Source of the DNA: Bacilli bacterium
GTDB lineage: Bacteria; Bacillota_I; Bacilli_A; RF39; UBA660
Assembly (NCBI GenBank): GCA_017410525.1
Contig: JAFQQQ010000004.1
Span: 1 to 32,338 of the forward strand
DNA: 32,338 bases
Reading direction: 5' to 3'
A program made the position numbers and the translations under genes. Numbering within the stretch: position 1 is the stretch's first letter; each line of letters begins with the position of its first letter. Shown piece after piece: positions 1 to 8,523 of the stretch. The notes under the pieces were generated by a model. The model was not told where the DNA came from, searched no databases, and worked only from the letters and a program-made list of their open reading frames with translations.

Positions 1-242
1 GATAACTTAATTTTATTACTTAAATTGTTAATATAGATATCCTGAGAATAATTAAATATAAGAAACGTTATACCTTTAATTATTACTTTATGAGGTTCTA
101 CATAACTTATATTTGTTTTATCAATATTTCTAATACTACCACTTATAAAAGTAGGTGTAGTATTGCAAAACTCACAAATGAAATTAATTTTTTTCTTAAG
201 TTCCATATCTACTTCAAGTTCTTGTTTAATTATGTTAATCAT
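1..242 (-). CDS. Partial hypothetical protein (3' end beyond window)
   Basis: An open frame on the minus strand starts with ATG at 242-240 and stays open to base 1, giving about 80 residues with no stop. The start is supported by an AAAGGATGG ribosome binding site just upstream. The visible N-terminus begins MINIIKQELEVDMELKKK, contains a CEFC pair (Cys-x-x-Cys) near residue 23, and then becomes beta-rich, with a PHKVIIKG stretch. I do not recognise the family. A faint resemblance to the small beta-rich YabP/YqfC sporulation proteins is too weak to use. It lies downstream of tRNA-Leu and a terminator, and its start region is in a structured leader. The frame is reliable; the function is unknown. 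Confidence 0.6.
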   Translation of the reverse strand, partial: MINIIKQELEVDMELKKKINFICEFCNTTPTFISGSIRNIDKTNISYVEPHKVIIKGITFLIFNYSQDIYINNLSNKIKL

Positions 243-281
243 TTCTACCATCCTTTCTTTTGGATGATTTTTTCATATAAC

Positions 282-308
282 GAAAAAATCAATCATTTCT
301 GATTGATT
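282..308 (-). terminator. Intrinsic terminator after tRNA-Leu
   Basis: Read on the minus strand, AATCAATCA, a GAAA tetraloop and TGATTGATT form a perfect 9-bp hairpin (308 to 287). It is followed by a run of six T (288-283). It lies 44 bases past the 3' end of tRNA-Leu and is the natural end of that transcript. Confidence 0.75.
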
Positions 309-351
309 CATATATCAAAGTTCCAACTAGAAGTTCGAACAGATTCGTCAC

Positions 352-438
352 TGGTGCCTGTGATCGGACTCGAACCGATACGATATTGCTATCATTGGAT
401 TTTGAGTCCAACGCGTCTACCAATTTCACCACACAGGC
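352..438 (-). tRNA. tRNA-Leu (anticodon CAA)
   Basis: The minus strand reads GCCTGTG at the 5' end (438-432) and CACAGGC-A-CCA at the 3' end, a perfect 7-bp acceptor stem with CCA encoded at 354-352. The anticodon arm is TTGGA / CTCAAAA / TCCAA, giving anticodon CAA, which reads UUG leucine codons. A long variable arm (TGATAGCAATATCG) fits a class II tRNA such as leucine. The T arm has TTCGAGT between ATCGG and CCGAT. The whole molecule is 87 nt. It has its own extended -10 promoter upstream and a terminator downstream. Confidence 0.96.
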
Positions 439-448
439 GAGTAATTAA

Positions 449-457
449 ATTATATCA
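449..457 (-). promoter_or_regulatory. Extended -10 promoter of tRNA-Leu
   Basis: On the minus strand TGTGATATAAT places a perfect TATAAT (454-449), with a TG one base upstream, 10 bases before the tRNA 5' end. No good -35 box is visible at the right distance, which is usual for an extended -10 promoter. The TGTGnTATAAT form recurs in front of other genes in the window. Confidence 0.6.
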
Positions 458-483
458 CACTTTAATATAATTTAATACAATTT

Positions 484-1041
484 TTAATTATCTTCTTTAT
501 ATTTTGATTCGAATAAATATTTTTCATCATCAAGTATTTCTTGTCTTTCTTCTAATCTAGGTAGTTCATCTATGCTGCCTAAACCAAAATAATCTAAGAA
601 TCTAGGCGTGATATTGTATAATCTTGGTCTACCAGGAGCATCTGATCTACCAATTTCTTCAATAAGCCCTTTTAATAATAATTTTCTAACTACATAACTA
701 GAGTTAACGCCTCTTATGTTATCTATATCTACTCGTGTAAGCGGGGCATTGTAGGCAATGATTGCAAGTGTTTCTAGTGCTGATTGGCTTAAAATAGAAT
801 TTTCATCATCAATAACTAATTTTTTGTAGTATTCTTTGTGTTCTTTTTTTGTGGTTAGTTTAAAGTGATTGCCTAAAAATTCTATTTGTAGACCTCTAGA
901 ATCATTATTATAATCATTATATAATTCTTTGATAACTGATTTAACTTCTTCGATATCTTTTTCAATTACTTTTGAAATATCTTCTAAAGTTAATCCATCT
1001 TCGCCACTTAAAAATAATAATCCTTCTACTATTGCTTTCAT
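484..1041 (-). CDS. scpB: Segregation and condensation protein B
   Basis: ScpB (185 residues, normal length) is the winged-helix dimer that binds ScpA and Smc in the bacterial condensin complex, which compacts and separates chromosomes. The N-terminus (KAIVEGLLFLSGEDGLTLEDISKVI) and the central ALETLAIIAYNAPLTRVDIDNIRG block are the family hallmarks. They are followed by the second winged helix with GRPRLYNITPRFLDYFGL. The start codon overlaps the stop of scpA by four bases, so the two are translationally coupled. The gene ends about 45 bases before tRNA-Leu with no visible terminator between them. It is a normal housekeeping gene. Confidence 0.96.
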   Translation of the reverse strand: MKAIVEGLLFLSGEDGLTLEDISKVIEKDIEEVKSVIKELYNDYNNDSRGLQIEFLGNHFKLTTKKEHKEYYKKLVIDDENSILSQSALETLAIIAYNAPLTRVDIDNIRGVNSSYVVRKLLLKGLIEEIGRSDAPGRPRLYNITPRFLDYFGLGSIDELPRLEERQEILDDEKYLFESKYKEDN

Positions 1042-1757
1042 ATTGCACCTTTTTCTTTAATAATAATATTTTTAAAATTGTGTTCTTGTTCTATTTCGAT
1101 TTCTTGTTTTCTAGACATTGCTAATATTGATAAGAAAGTTATAACCACATATTCTTTTGTAAACACCTCAAATAAATCAGTAAAATTAACTTTCTTTTTT
1201 GTTTTTAATATATTTTTAATCTCGTTACTTCTTTTAGTAACACTATATTCTTTATTAGTTATTTTTGTATTTAAAGGTTTGTCTAATTCTTTTTGTTCTA
1301 AAAATTTAGATAGTGCTTGAAGTAAATCATTTAAATCAACACCATAATCAATTTCTTCAATATCTTTATAATCTAATAAGTTATCTGGTTCTCTAGTATA
1401 AATTTCCTGTCTATATTCTTCTAGTTCTTTAAAAGTACTAGCCATTTTCTTATATTGTTCGTATTCTAGTAATCTATTTATTAGTTTTTCTTTAGGATCT
1501 TCTTCAAATTCGTCGTCTTCAATGTCTGATTTAGGCAACAATGAAGATGATTTTATTTCTATAAGTTCAGCAGCCATAACTAAGTATTCACTTGCTATAT
1601 CTAGATTTAATTCTTCCATTTTTTGAATATAATCTAAGTATTGTTTAGTTATTTCATCTATACTTATTTCGTTAATACTAATATTAGATTGTTTAATTAG
1701 ATGAAGTAATAAATCAAGTGGTCCTTGAAATTCATTAATATTTATTTCATACTTCAT
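1038..1757 (-). CDS. scpA: Segregation and condensation protein A
   Basis: ScpA (239 residues from the chosen start) is the kleisin subunit that bridges the Smc heads and binds ScpB. The N-terminal motif KYEININEFQGPLDLLLHLIKQ is diagnostic. An acidic middle and a C-terminal winged helix (VNFTDLFEVFTKEYVVITFLSIL) follow. I placed the start at ATG 1757-1755, because GGAG lies nine bases upstream and the family motif begins at once. The frame is open further upstream, with ATGs 5 and 16 codons before, but those would add an atypical hydrophobic leader and lack a ribosome binding site. Its stop overlaps the scpB start. Confidence 0.95.
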   Translation of the reverse strand: MKYEININEFQGPLDLLLHLIKQSNISINEISIDEITKQYLDYIQKMEELNLDIASEYLVMAAELIEIKSSSLLPKSDIEDDEFEEDPKEKLINRLLEYEQYKKMASTFKELEEYRQEIYTREPDNLLDYKDIEEIDYGVDLNDLLQALSKFLEQKELDKPLNTKITNKEYSVTKRSNEIKNILKTKKKVNFTDLFEVFTKEYVVITFLSILAMSRKQEIEIEQEHNFKNIIIKEKGAI

Positions 1758-1776
1758 AACTACCAACTCCATAAGT

Positions 1777-1805
1777 ATTATAATTGATTTTAAAAAAATA
1801 TACAA
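1777..1805 (-). promoter_or_regulatory. Promoter of scpA-scpB
   Basis: On the minus strand TTGTAT (1805-1800), a 17-base spacer and a perfect TATAAT (1782-1777) lie 20 bases upstream of the chosen scpA start. The geometry is ideal for a housekeeping sigma-A promoter. This also argues for the downstream scpA start, because the longer frame would begin upstream of the -10 box. Confidence 0.7.
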
Positions 1806-1870
1806 GAAAAACTATGTTTTTATTTAAAAATATTATATAATTAAATTAATAATAATCTTAGGAGGTCGAC

Positions 1871-3800
1871 ATGAAAAAATGTTTTTTAGTTACATTAATA
1901 ACAGCTTATTGTTTTTTTGTTCAACAGTGTTCATGCAGTAGTAATTAGTTCTTTTGGCGAATCTGCTGGTGGTGAAGAAAGCATAGCATGTACTTCAAAA
2001 GTATGTGCTAGAACTGAAGGTATTTATGATTTTCTTAAGCCGACAGAAAGTATAAATGGTATAAGGGTATCTATTGTTGAAGCTGATGGCAAAATTTATA
2101 AATAACCAATTAATATATGGACTTCTGAAGAAAAAACTAAAAAAGTAAAAAGCTATTATTCCGATAATGATGCCAGCACAAACTCTTATACTATAATAGA
2201 GGAAAAAAATTTTGACGGTACTTTACTATTTACTGGAATAAATACAAATGGAACTCAATTGTATAAAAATTTTTTTATATATTTTGATGAAACAAAAATG
2301 AATATATTATTAGGATTTTTTGGATTAAATGATAATCAAGAAATAAGAAATAAATATTTTAAAATTGAACCAATATTTGTTGTACACGAAAAACATTATG
2401 ATTATACATACTATGATGCAGGCACAGCGAGTGAAATAATGAATGGGTTAAGCTCAAGAACTGATTCTAAAAAATCTACCGGTCCATATTTTGTTAGAGG
2501 TGGTAATAATATAGGCGTAAGAGGAGATTGGAATGTAATAAGAAATTATATTATTTCTATTTACTTTACTTGTGAGTCTCGAAAAAGTAGTGGACTTAGT
2601 GATGCTGTGGCTTGTTATGATAGTATTAAAATGGGAGATATAGCTGAAAAGAAAGAAAAAAAGGTGAAAATACAATTTATAGTGACTGTTATGATGACAA
2701 CGACGCTACAGATTGTAAGAACAAAGGATGGCCCTATTTAAATAAAATATATCCTGGTAATGGTCTTGGGGTAGGATATATAAAAATAAGCGATTATGTT
2801 GATGATGTTGTATCTTGTTTAAGTGGAAGAGTTAGTGGTGCTGAAATTGTTGATGAAAATGTGACTACGGGACATTGTGAAATTACTTTTCAATTAGATA
2901 GACAAATGGATTTTAATAATATTTCGGTTATGTCTGGAGGAATCATTAAACATTCTCAAAATACAATTACTAGAGGAACATTAATAAAAAAATGTAATGT
3001 AAAAGGTCAATATTTAAAATATAGTTCTTATGTAGATAATGTGTGTTTAATGAATAAGAATAGCGAAGATTGTGTTTCAAAATTAGAAATAATGAACGAT
3101 GTAAGTGAACCTATAGCTTTACAGTATAATCTTGAAAGTGGAAAATATGAAGCAAGAATTATAGCATAATATAGATTTCCAATGATATATGCTGAATTAA
3201 TAACTGGAAAGATATATTCGCAAGCTTGCCCTAACTGTAGTTTTTTGGGATATGGATTAATTAGTAAATTCAAAGATAAAGGGTTGGTTGAATTAGATTT
3301 TGGGTTTGATTTTAATGGTAAAAAATATAAAACTGATGAAGAATCTTTTTGTAGCTATAATGCTAATCAAAAACTTATAACTACAAATGAAAATGATTAC
3401 AAGTTAAATCTATTTTTTAGAACAATAGATGTTAAAAACTCTTTTCCAGGGAAAACTAATCAATTTAGAAGTGTTGGAAGTAATTGGAGTGATGACGAGA
3501 GTTGTAGTGGTAGTTCTGATGAGAACAGTACAATAAAAACGGTTATTACTGATAGAAATAATAGTTTTAACCAAACGGGTGATGGTCCGAAATATAAAAT
3601 AACTCTTACACCTTCTACAGTATTAAAGATAAGAGAAGATAATAAAAACAAAAACTACGAAGATTTTAATTTTACATGTAAGAATGATGGAAATTTTTGT
3701 ATAAGTAATTATTTAACCGAACTAAGAGGAAATTATGGTTTAACTATACATAGTGGTAGTAAAAAAAAGACTTTGCGTGGAAGAAAACAAGTGTGAATAA
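1871..3800 (+). pseudogene. Broken Cys-rich secreted protein gene (paralogue of 3874-5697)
   Basis: A strong AGGAGG site precedes ATG 1871, which opens a signal peptide (MKKCFLVTLITAYCF, then FNSVHA after a frame change). The frame is broken at five points: one base too many in the T7 run at 1912-1918; an in-frame TAA at 2103-2105; a frameshift in the A-rich stretch around 2648-2665; an in-frame TAA at 3167-3169; and one extra A near 3764-3771, which replaces the RLCVEEnKCE ending seen in the intact copy. Mending these gives a protein of about 640 residues that aligns with the intact neighbour, sharing GIRVS near the N-terminus and FLGYGLIS, FPGKT and the whole C-terminus. A palindromic ATTATATAAT at 1832-1841 may hold its -10 box. 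Several independent lesions make sequencing error an unlikely explanation. Confidence 0.85.
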
Positions 3801-3826
3801 AGATGTAATAATTATTGTTTGTGGAC

Positions 3827-3855
3827 TTTATATTTATAGAAAAATGTGTTATTAT
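3827..3855 (+). promoter_or_regulatory. Possible extended -10 promoter for the 3874 gene
   Basis: TGTGTTATTAT (3845-3855) gives a TG-extended -10 box (TATTAT, 3850-3855). A weak TTTATA lies 17 bases upstream (3827-3832). It sits just before the ribosome binding site of the intact secreted-protein gene. Confidence 0.45.
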
Positions 3856-3873
3856 TAATTTAGGTGAGTATAT

Positions 3874-5697
3874 ATGTTAAATAAAAAAACAACTATAATC
3901 TTTTTGTTTGTATTAATGTGCTTTTTCTTAATTCATGATGTTGATGCTGAAGTTAGCATAAGTGGTAATGGTATTGATGGCGGATATGGAACAAGTAGTG
4001 GTGGCGAAAGTTGTTCTGATGGTGGAGTATATAATAGTATTTCTGGAATAAGAGTTAGCGTTTTAAAGATAGAAGATGGGAAATCAACAAGAGTAGGTAA
4101 TACAATTGATTATTATAGAAATGGTAAGGGATATAGTACTGGTAGAAGGACTTCTGACTATTATTGTAGTAAAATTGAATATATCTTGAATTCTTGTTCT
4201 TCAACAACCAAACCAAAACTTGTAAAATCAACTGTACTACCAAATTTTATGGAAAAAAATAGTAGTGTAACTGAATTATTCAATCATTTGGAATCCAACA
4301 AATATACTAATTTAAAAACTTATATTAAAAATTCTAGTTATACTTGCATAGAATCTGGTATAACAGGAATTTCTCCTTGTACAAAAAAAGAAATGGAAAA
4401 TACATATATAATAATAGATCCTATGGCTAGCTTTTCTGATAAAAACAATACTAGATATCTAAATACTGCCTATGAGATGAAAAAAATAGGTGTAAGCTGT
4501 AGGTTAAGTCAGAAATGGGGAAGGTTTGCAAGTGTTATGACTGCTAACGGAACATATTTTGATACGCTAGAATTAAGTAATAAAGTAACATCTAAAAGTG
4601 GAACTTACTATTATAACGCTGTCAAAAATTTGGCTTCTACAAATGGAATTATGATTTATAGTATTGCGGATATTTTAGAAATTCCTAAAGAGGAACAATC
4701 TTTAGAATGTGGAGGAGATTCTATAGGGTGTATGTCTGGATATGCTTGCTATAATGACACTATTGATCAAAACTCTGTTACTGGTAATTGTATAACATAT
4801 GTTAATATAAATAATAAATTAGGATATGATGTATTTACTTCTTCATCAGGGCGTTTAATTTTGGAAACTACTTCAGCGGCAGAACCTGCTGTTGAGATGA
4901 CTTTAACAAAAAAATGTGCATTTGAAAAAGACCCAGGAATACAAGAAATAAATGCTGGAAAATATTCAAATTATTTAAAAGAGGTTTCGCTTAAAAATCA
5001 AAATTTAGTTCTTATTAACGAAGATTCTAATTTAATTTTAAAAAAGACAGAAGATAATACTTATATAGGTGAGGTTACGTATGAATATGGATTTTCTCCT
5101 ATATATTCAATTAACGGAAGTGGTAGGATAACTACTAATCCTTGTAATGTCTGTAGATTTTTAGGTTACGGATTAATAAGTAATTTAAATGAGGTTGAGG
5201 GACAGCAAAGTTTAAATTTTAAATTCAAATTTAATAATAAAGTGTATGAGTCTAATAGCTGCGAATACGAATCTACTTCTCAACTTATAGTAAATAACAA
5301 ATTGCAACTAGAATTTAGGACAATTGGTCTATCTAATCCTTTTCCAGGAAAAACTGACCAATTTAGAACTGTTGGAAGCAATTGGTGCGATGACGAGAGT
5401 TGTAGTGGTAGTTCTGATGAGAACAGCACAATAAAAACGGTTATTGCTGGTAGAAATAATAGTTTTAATCAAACAGGTGATGGTCCAAAATATAAAATAA
5501 CTCTTACACCTTCTACAATATTAAAGATAAGAGAAGATAATAAAAACAAAAGCTACGAAGATTTTAATTTTACATGCAAGAATGATGGAAGTTTTTGTAT
5601 AAGTAATTATTTAACTGAACTAAGAGAAAGCTATGGTTTAATGATATATAGTGGTAGCAAAAAAAGACTTTGTGTAGAAGAAGGTAAGTGCGAATAA
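3874..5697 (+). CDS. Secreted cysteine-rich protein of unknown function
   Basis: This 607-residue protein starts at ATG 3874 behind AGGTGAG. The first 25 residues form a clear signal peptide (LNKKTTIIFLFVLMCFFLIHDVDA, with cleavage likely after VDA). The mature part is rich in Ser, Gly, Asn and Cys, with Cys often in pairs (NPCNVCRF, GGDSIGCMSGYACYN), suggesting disulfide-stabilised extracellular folds. I see no LPxTG signal, C-terminal membrane anchor or enzyme motif. It is the intact partner of the broken copy just upstream. The last 120 residues are almost the same in both, while the first two thirds are much less alike. It may be a surface or released adhesin-like protein, but that is inference from location only. 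I do not recognise the family. Confidence 0.8.
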   Translation: MLNKKTTIIFLFVLMCFFLIHDVDAEVSISGNGIDGGYGTSSGGESCSDGGVYNSISGIRVSVLKIEDGKSTRVGNTIDYYRNGKGYSTGRRTSDYYCSKIEYILNSCSSTTKPKLVKSTVLPNFMEKNSSVTELFNHLESNKYTNLKTYIKNSSYTCIESGITGISPCTKKEMENTYIIIDPMASFSDKNNTRYLNTAYEMKKIGVSCRLSQKWGRFASVMTANGTYFDTLELSNKVTSKSGTYYYNAVKNLASTNGIMIYSIADILEIPKEEQSLECGGDSIGCMSGYACYNDTIDQNSVTGNCITYVNINNKLGYDVFTSSSGRLILETTSAAEPAVEMTLTKKCAFEKDPGIQEINAGKYSNYLKEVSLKNQNLVLINEDSNLILKKTEDNTYIGEVTYEYGFSPIYSINGSGRITTNPCNVCRFLGYGLISNLNEVEGQQSLNFKFKFNNKVYESNSCEYESTSQLIVNNKLQLEFRTIGLSNPFPGKTDQFRTVGSNWCDDESCSGSSDENSTIKTVIAGRNNSFNQTGDGPKYKITLTPSTILKIREDNKNKSYEDFNFTCKNDGSFCISNYLTELRESYGLMIYSGSKKRLCVEEGKCE

Positions 5698-5723
5698 AGG
5701 TAGTATACTATCTTTATTTTTTT
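5696..5723 (+). terminator. Intrinsic terminator after the secreted-protein gene
   Basis: AAAGGTAG (5696-5703), a TATA loop and CTATCTTT (5708-5715) form an 8-bp stem with one G-T pair, followed by A and seven T. The 5' arm overlaps the stop codon of the upstream gene. Confidence 0.6.
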
Positions 5724-5735
5724 CTTTGTTTGTTG

Positions 5736-5741
5736 TATAAT
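5736..5741 (+). promoter_or_regulatory. Possible -10 box for the 5766 gene
   Basis: A perfect TATAAT lies about 25 bases upstream of ATG 5766, right after the terminator. The upstream region is T-rich and has no clear -35 box. The position after a terminator makes a fresh promoter likely. Confidence 0.4.
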
Positions 5742-5765
5742 GAATTAAGAATAGGAGGGATATGT

Positions 5766-7328
5766 ATGATATTAAAAAGACCATATGCATTTTTTATTAA
5801 GATGTTCAAACCAATACATTTGATATTATCTGGTTTGGTTTTATATTTGTTGTATTTAACAAACAATATACTTGAGTTTTTAAATAATTATATATATTCT
5901 TCTGACAATATAATAGAAGCAGATGTTTTGAGTAATTTAATTAATAAACTATTATATGTTATCCCTATAATAGTTATTATTCTATTTTTATTATTGCTAG
6001 GTATCATGTATAAAAAGAATAAATCTGTAACATTTTATTTTATGGGAATTTTTTCTTTTATTGCTATTTTGGTTGTTAATACTTATGCTGTCAATTTTTT
6101 GAACATTTTAGTAGACAACATAATATCTGTTAAATCTATTAAATTGATACGTGATTTAGTACTTATAAATATAATAATAGAGAGTCTTATCTTCATATTG
6201 CTATTCATTAGGGCAATAGGTTTAGATTTTAAAAAATTTAATTTTGATTCTGATATATCAAAAATAGATATCAGTGAAAGTGATAAAGAGGAATTTGAAA
6301 TTAACGTAAACATAGATTTTAATGAAAAGAAGAGAAAAACAAAAGAAAGAATAAGAAATTTAAGATATATATATAGTGAGAATAAATTTATAATAAATAT
6401 TTCATTAACTTTGTTAACTGGAATATTTATATTTGTTCTTGTGTTTTTTATAAATAAAAGTATGAATGTTAATAAAGAGGGAGTATATTACAGTTCTAAT
6501 TTTATTAATTTTAAGGTTAATGATACAATTATTTTAAATACAGATTATCAAGGTAATAAAATAACTGATAATTATTTAATAGTAGTTAGAACAGACATTA
6601 AATCTAATTATTCTAGAAAAACTCTATATTTAAATGACTTTAGTTTAAAGGTGGAAAACATAGTGTTTAAACCTGTAACAAAATATTTAGACTCTCTAAT
6701 TGACTTAGGCAATTTTTATGATGAACAAGTACTATCTTTGGATTATAAAGAGTATCTTTTTGTATATGAAATACCTAAAAAATATATAAACAGTGATATG
6801 TATTTTAGTTATAATAATGAGGGTAATTTAATTGATATTTTGCTTCAACCTAAAAATTTAGTTAACAATGAAGTTTTAAAAACAATAAATATTAATGAAA
6901 CATTGAAGTTTGAAGGTGCATTAAATGGTGTTGAATTCAAAATAAATAAATATTATTTAAATGATAAATTTGAACTTAAATATAATTATTGTATAAAAGA
7001 AAATGATTGTATTTCATCCAAAGAATATTTAAAACCCTCTATTGATGAAAATTATGATAAAGTTATTCTAAAATTAAATGTAGATTATAATTCTAGTAGT
7101 GAATTAGATGTTGATAGTTTTTATAAAATTTTATCTAAGTTTGGGACTGTTTTATATAAAATATCAGACAATTGGTTTGCTATTTATAAGTTTGAGGAAA
7201 TAACTAGTAAAAGAGTTTCAACACAAAAAGATGTATACATAGGCATCAACTCTAATATTATGGATGCTGATTCTATAAAAATTGTATTTAATGTTAGAGG
7301 TTTGAAATATGAATATATATTAAAGTAG
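5766..7328 (+). CDS. Polytopic membrane protein of unknown function
   Basis: The protein has 520 residues from ATG 5766, chosen because AGGAGGG ends five bases upstream. The frame is open further upstream but has no binding site there. Hydrophobic stretches near the N-terminus (HLILSGLVLYLLYL, YVIPIIVIILFLLLLGIM, FYFMGIFSFIAILVV and LINIIIESLIFILLF) suggest four membrane helices. A charged loop follows (KEEFEINVN, EKKRKTKERIRNLRY), then a fifth helix (IINISLTLLTGIFIFVLVFFI). The last half is a hydrophilic, Asn- and Tyr-rich, beta-type domain, probably outside the cell. I do not recognise the family. Lying between two secreted-protein genes, it may be an envelope platform or anchor for them, which is inference. 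Confidence 0.75.
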   Translation: MILKRPYAFFIKMFKPIHLILSGLVLYLLYLTNNILEFLNNYIYSSDNIIEADVLSNLINKLLYVIPIIVIILFLLLLGIMYKKNKSVTFYFMGIFSFIAILVVNTYAVNFLNILVDNIISVKSIKLIRDLVLINIIIESLIFILLFIRAIGLDFKKFNFDSDISKIDISESDKEEFEINVNIDFNEKKRKTKERIRNLRYIYSENKFIINISLTLLTGIFIFVLVFFINKSMNVNKEGVYYSSNFINFKVNDTIILNTDYQGNKITDNYLIVVRTDIKSNYSRKTLYLNDFSLKVENIVFKPVTKYLDSLIDLGNFYDEQVLSLDYKEYLFVYEIPKKYINSDMYFSYNNEGNLIDILLQPKNLVNNEVLKTININETLKFEGALNGVEFKINKYYLNDKFELKYNYCIKENDCISSKEYLKPSIDENYDKVILKLNVDYNSSSELDVDSFYKILSKFGTVLYKISDNWFAIYKFEEITSKRVSTQKDVYIGINSNIMDADSIKIVFNVRGLKYEYILK

Positions 7329-7337
7329 GTGAATTAT

Positions 7338-7997
7338 ATGAAGAAAATATTTTTAACTATATTAATTAGTTTTATTTTTATTAACTCATCTGCTTTAACT
7401 TATGGTGGATGTGATTATTCTACTGTTACTAAAATGAAATCTATAATAAAAAACATTAATATATCTTATAATTATAGAATTATAGACAATGAAGCTTATT
7501 TTGATGTTACAATAAATAATTTAACAGATGATATATATTTTTATGACACTGGAACAAATAAAAATTATTATTATAGTAACACAAATGAAGGAGAAATAAC
7601 TATATATAACTACAACAATGATTCAGGAAGTTATAAATTTTATTCTAATGTTAATGGTTGTTATGGGATATCATTAGGATCAAAATATTATAAATTTCCT
7701 AATTATAATAAATATTATAATCATTCTCTTTGCGCGGATATTCCTAATTATAGTTTGTGTCAAAAATGGATAAATGTTAATTATTCAGAAGAAGAATTTG
7801 AAGCAAAAGTTTTAGAGTATAAAAAGATAGAAGAGACTACTACTGAAGAAGATACTAAAGTTGAATATAACAAAACTGTTACTGATAGAGTAATTGAATT
7901 GTATATTAGTTACTATCCTTATTTTTTAGGTGCTATAATAATTGTATGTTGTACTATAATTTTTATTCATAACAAAAAAAATAGTTTTAAATTATAA
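7338..7997 (+). CDS. Exported, C-terminally anchored small protein
   Basis: This 219-residue protein starts at ATG 7338. The SD overlaps the TAG stop of the previous gene (TAGGTGA then ATG), so the two are probably coupled. Residues 1-20 (KKIFLTILISFIFINSSALT) are a signal peptide. The mature domain is rich in Tyr and Asn with Cys at GGCDY, NGCYG, LCADI and LCQKW. A charged linker (EETTTEEDTKVEY) leads to a C-terminal helix (YFLGAIIIVCCTIIFI) ending in lysines, typical of a tail anchor with the domain outside. I do not recognise the fold. It is the last gene before a strong terminator and so probably ends a small envelope operon. Confidence 0.75.
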   Translation: MKKIFLTILISFIFINSSALTYGGCDYSTVTKMKSIIKNINISYNYRIIDNEAYFDVTINNLTDDIYFYDTGTNKNYYYSNTNEGEITIYNYNNDSGSYKFYSNVNGCYGISLGSKYYKFPNYNKYYNHSLCADIPNYSLCQKWINVNYSEEEFEAKVLEYKKIEETTTEEDTKVEYNKTVTDRVIELYISYYPYFLGAIIIVCCTIIFIHNKKNSFKL

Positions 7998-8022
7998 AAA
8001 GTTCACTTTTTATAATTTTTTT
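7991..8022 (+). terminator. Strong intrinsic terminator closing the 5766-7997 operon
   Basis: ATTATAAAAAG (7991-8001), a TTCA loop and CTTTTTATAAT (8006-8016) form a perfect 11-bp stem followed by TTTTTT. It overlaps the end of the upstream gene and isolates the pilus operon that follows. Confidence 0.85.
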
Positions 8023-8032
8023 ATATAATTGG

Positions 8033-8061
8033 TTGTTAAAAAATATAATATGTGTTAAAAT
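8033..8061 (+). promoter_or_regulatory. Promoter of the Tad-type pilus operon
   Basis: TTGTTA (8033-8038), a 17-base spacer and TAAAAT (8056-8061), with TGTG just before the -10 box. It lies between the terminator and the first pilus gene and has no competitor nearby. Confidence 0.65.
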
Positions 8062-8106
8062 TATTATGTATAGTAGAAGCTATATTATTAGATGGTAGGT
8101 GATATA

Positions 8107-8508
8107 TTGAAAGAATCTATTTGGGGATATGCTGTCATCGTTTTGGGCATTCTTGCTGTTGGAATTATTTGGTTTTTTGCAAATACAACAAGGACGGACC
8201 AACATAATTATAATTTGCTTAAAGAAACAACTGAAGCAGCAATGTTTGATGCTTTAGATTTAGCTACTTATAGAAAAGACGGTGTAGTAAGAATAGAAGA
8301 AGAAAAGTTTGTAGAAAACTTTATTCGCAGATTTGCAGAGAATGCAGATTTATCTGACACATATGTAATCGAGATATATGATGTTAATGAGATACCACCT
8401 AAAGTTAGTTTAAGGGTCTCTAGTGCTAAGACAACTAGTGCTACTGGCGAAATTATTGAGTTTAATATGGTAAATAACATAGATGCTATATTGGAAACTA
8501 AGTATTGA
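8107..8508 (+). CDS. Small pilin-like membrane protein, first gene of the pilus operon
   Basis: The protein has 133 residues from TTG 8107. I prefer TTG to the in-frame ATG 8092, because AGGTGAT lies just before TTG while ATG 8092 has no binding site. This start also gives an N-terminus MKESIWGYAVIVLGILAVG that matches the MKES/MKEA/MKDS starts of three later pilus proteins. One membrane helix (about residues 7-24) is followed by a helical, then beta-rich, extracellular domain ending ETKY. That is the layout of a pilin or pseudopilin. No G-xxxx-E prepilin cleavage site is visible. It ends in TGA, confirming TGA as a stop in this genome. The role is inferred from the N-terminus and from the CpaB-CpaF genes next to it. 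Confidence 0.7.
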   Translation: MKESIWGYAVIVLGILAVGIIWFFANTTRTDQHNYNLLKETTEAAMFDALDLATYRKDGVVRIEEEKFVENFIRRFAENADLSDTYVIEIYDVNEIPPKVSLRVSSAKTTSATGEIIEFNMVNNIDAILETKY

Positions 8509-8523
8509 GAGGAGAATAAAAAG

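Noticed and set aside
1-242. Naming the partial left-edge gene as a YabP/YqfC sporulation protein
   Set aside because: Only a vague beta-strand pattern agrees. No diagnostic residues are visible in the 80 residues present.
90-302. Plus-strand open frame of 70 residues at the left end
   Set aside because: It has no ribosome binding site and reads opposite to a minus-strand frame that has a good start and is open to the edge. It also runs across the minus-strand hairpin region.
1078-1320. Plus-strand open frame across scpA
   Set aside because: It lies wholly in the antisense of scpA and has low-complexity Ser/Phe/Ile content typical of AT-rich shadows.
1871-3800. Programmed frameshifting, stop read-through or phase variation in the broken secreted-protein gene
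   Set aside because: Five separate lesions, including two plain in-frame stops, are too many for recoding or simple slipped-strand switching. Decay is simpler.
8092-8106. ATG 8092 as start of the first pilus-operon gene
   Set aside because: It has no Shine-Dalgarno. TTG 8107 has AGGTGAT just upstream and gives the MKES start shared with the related proteins.
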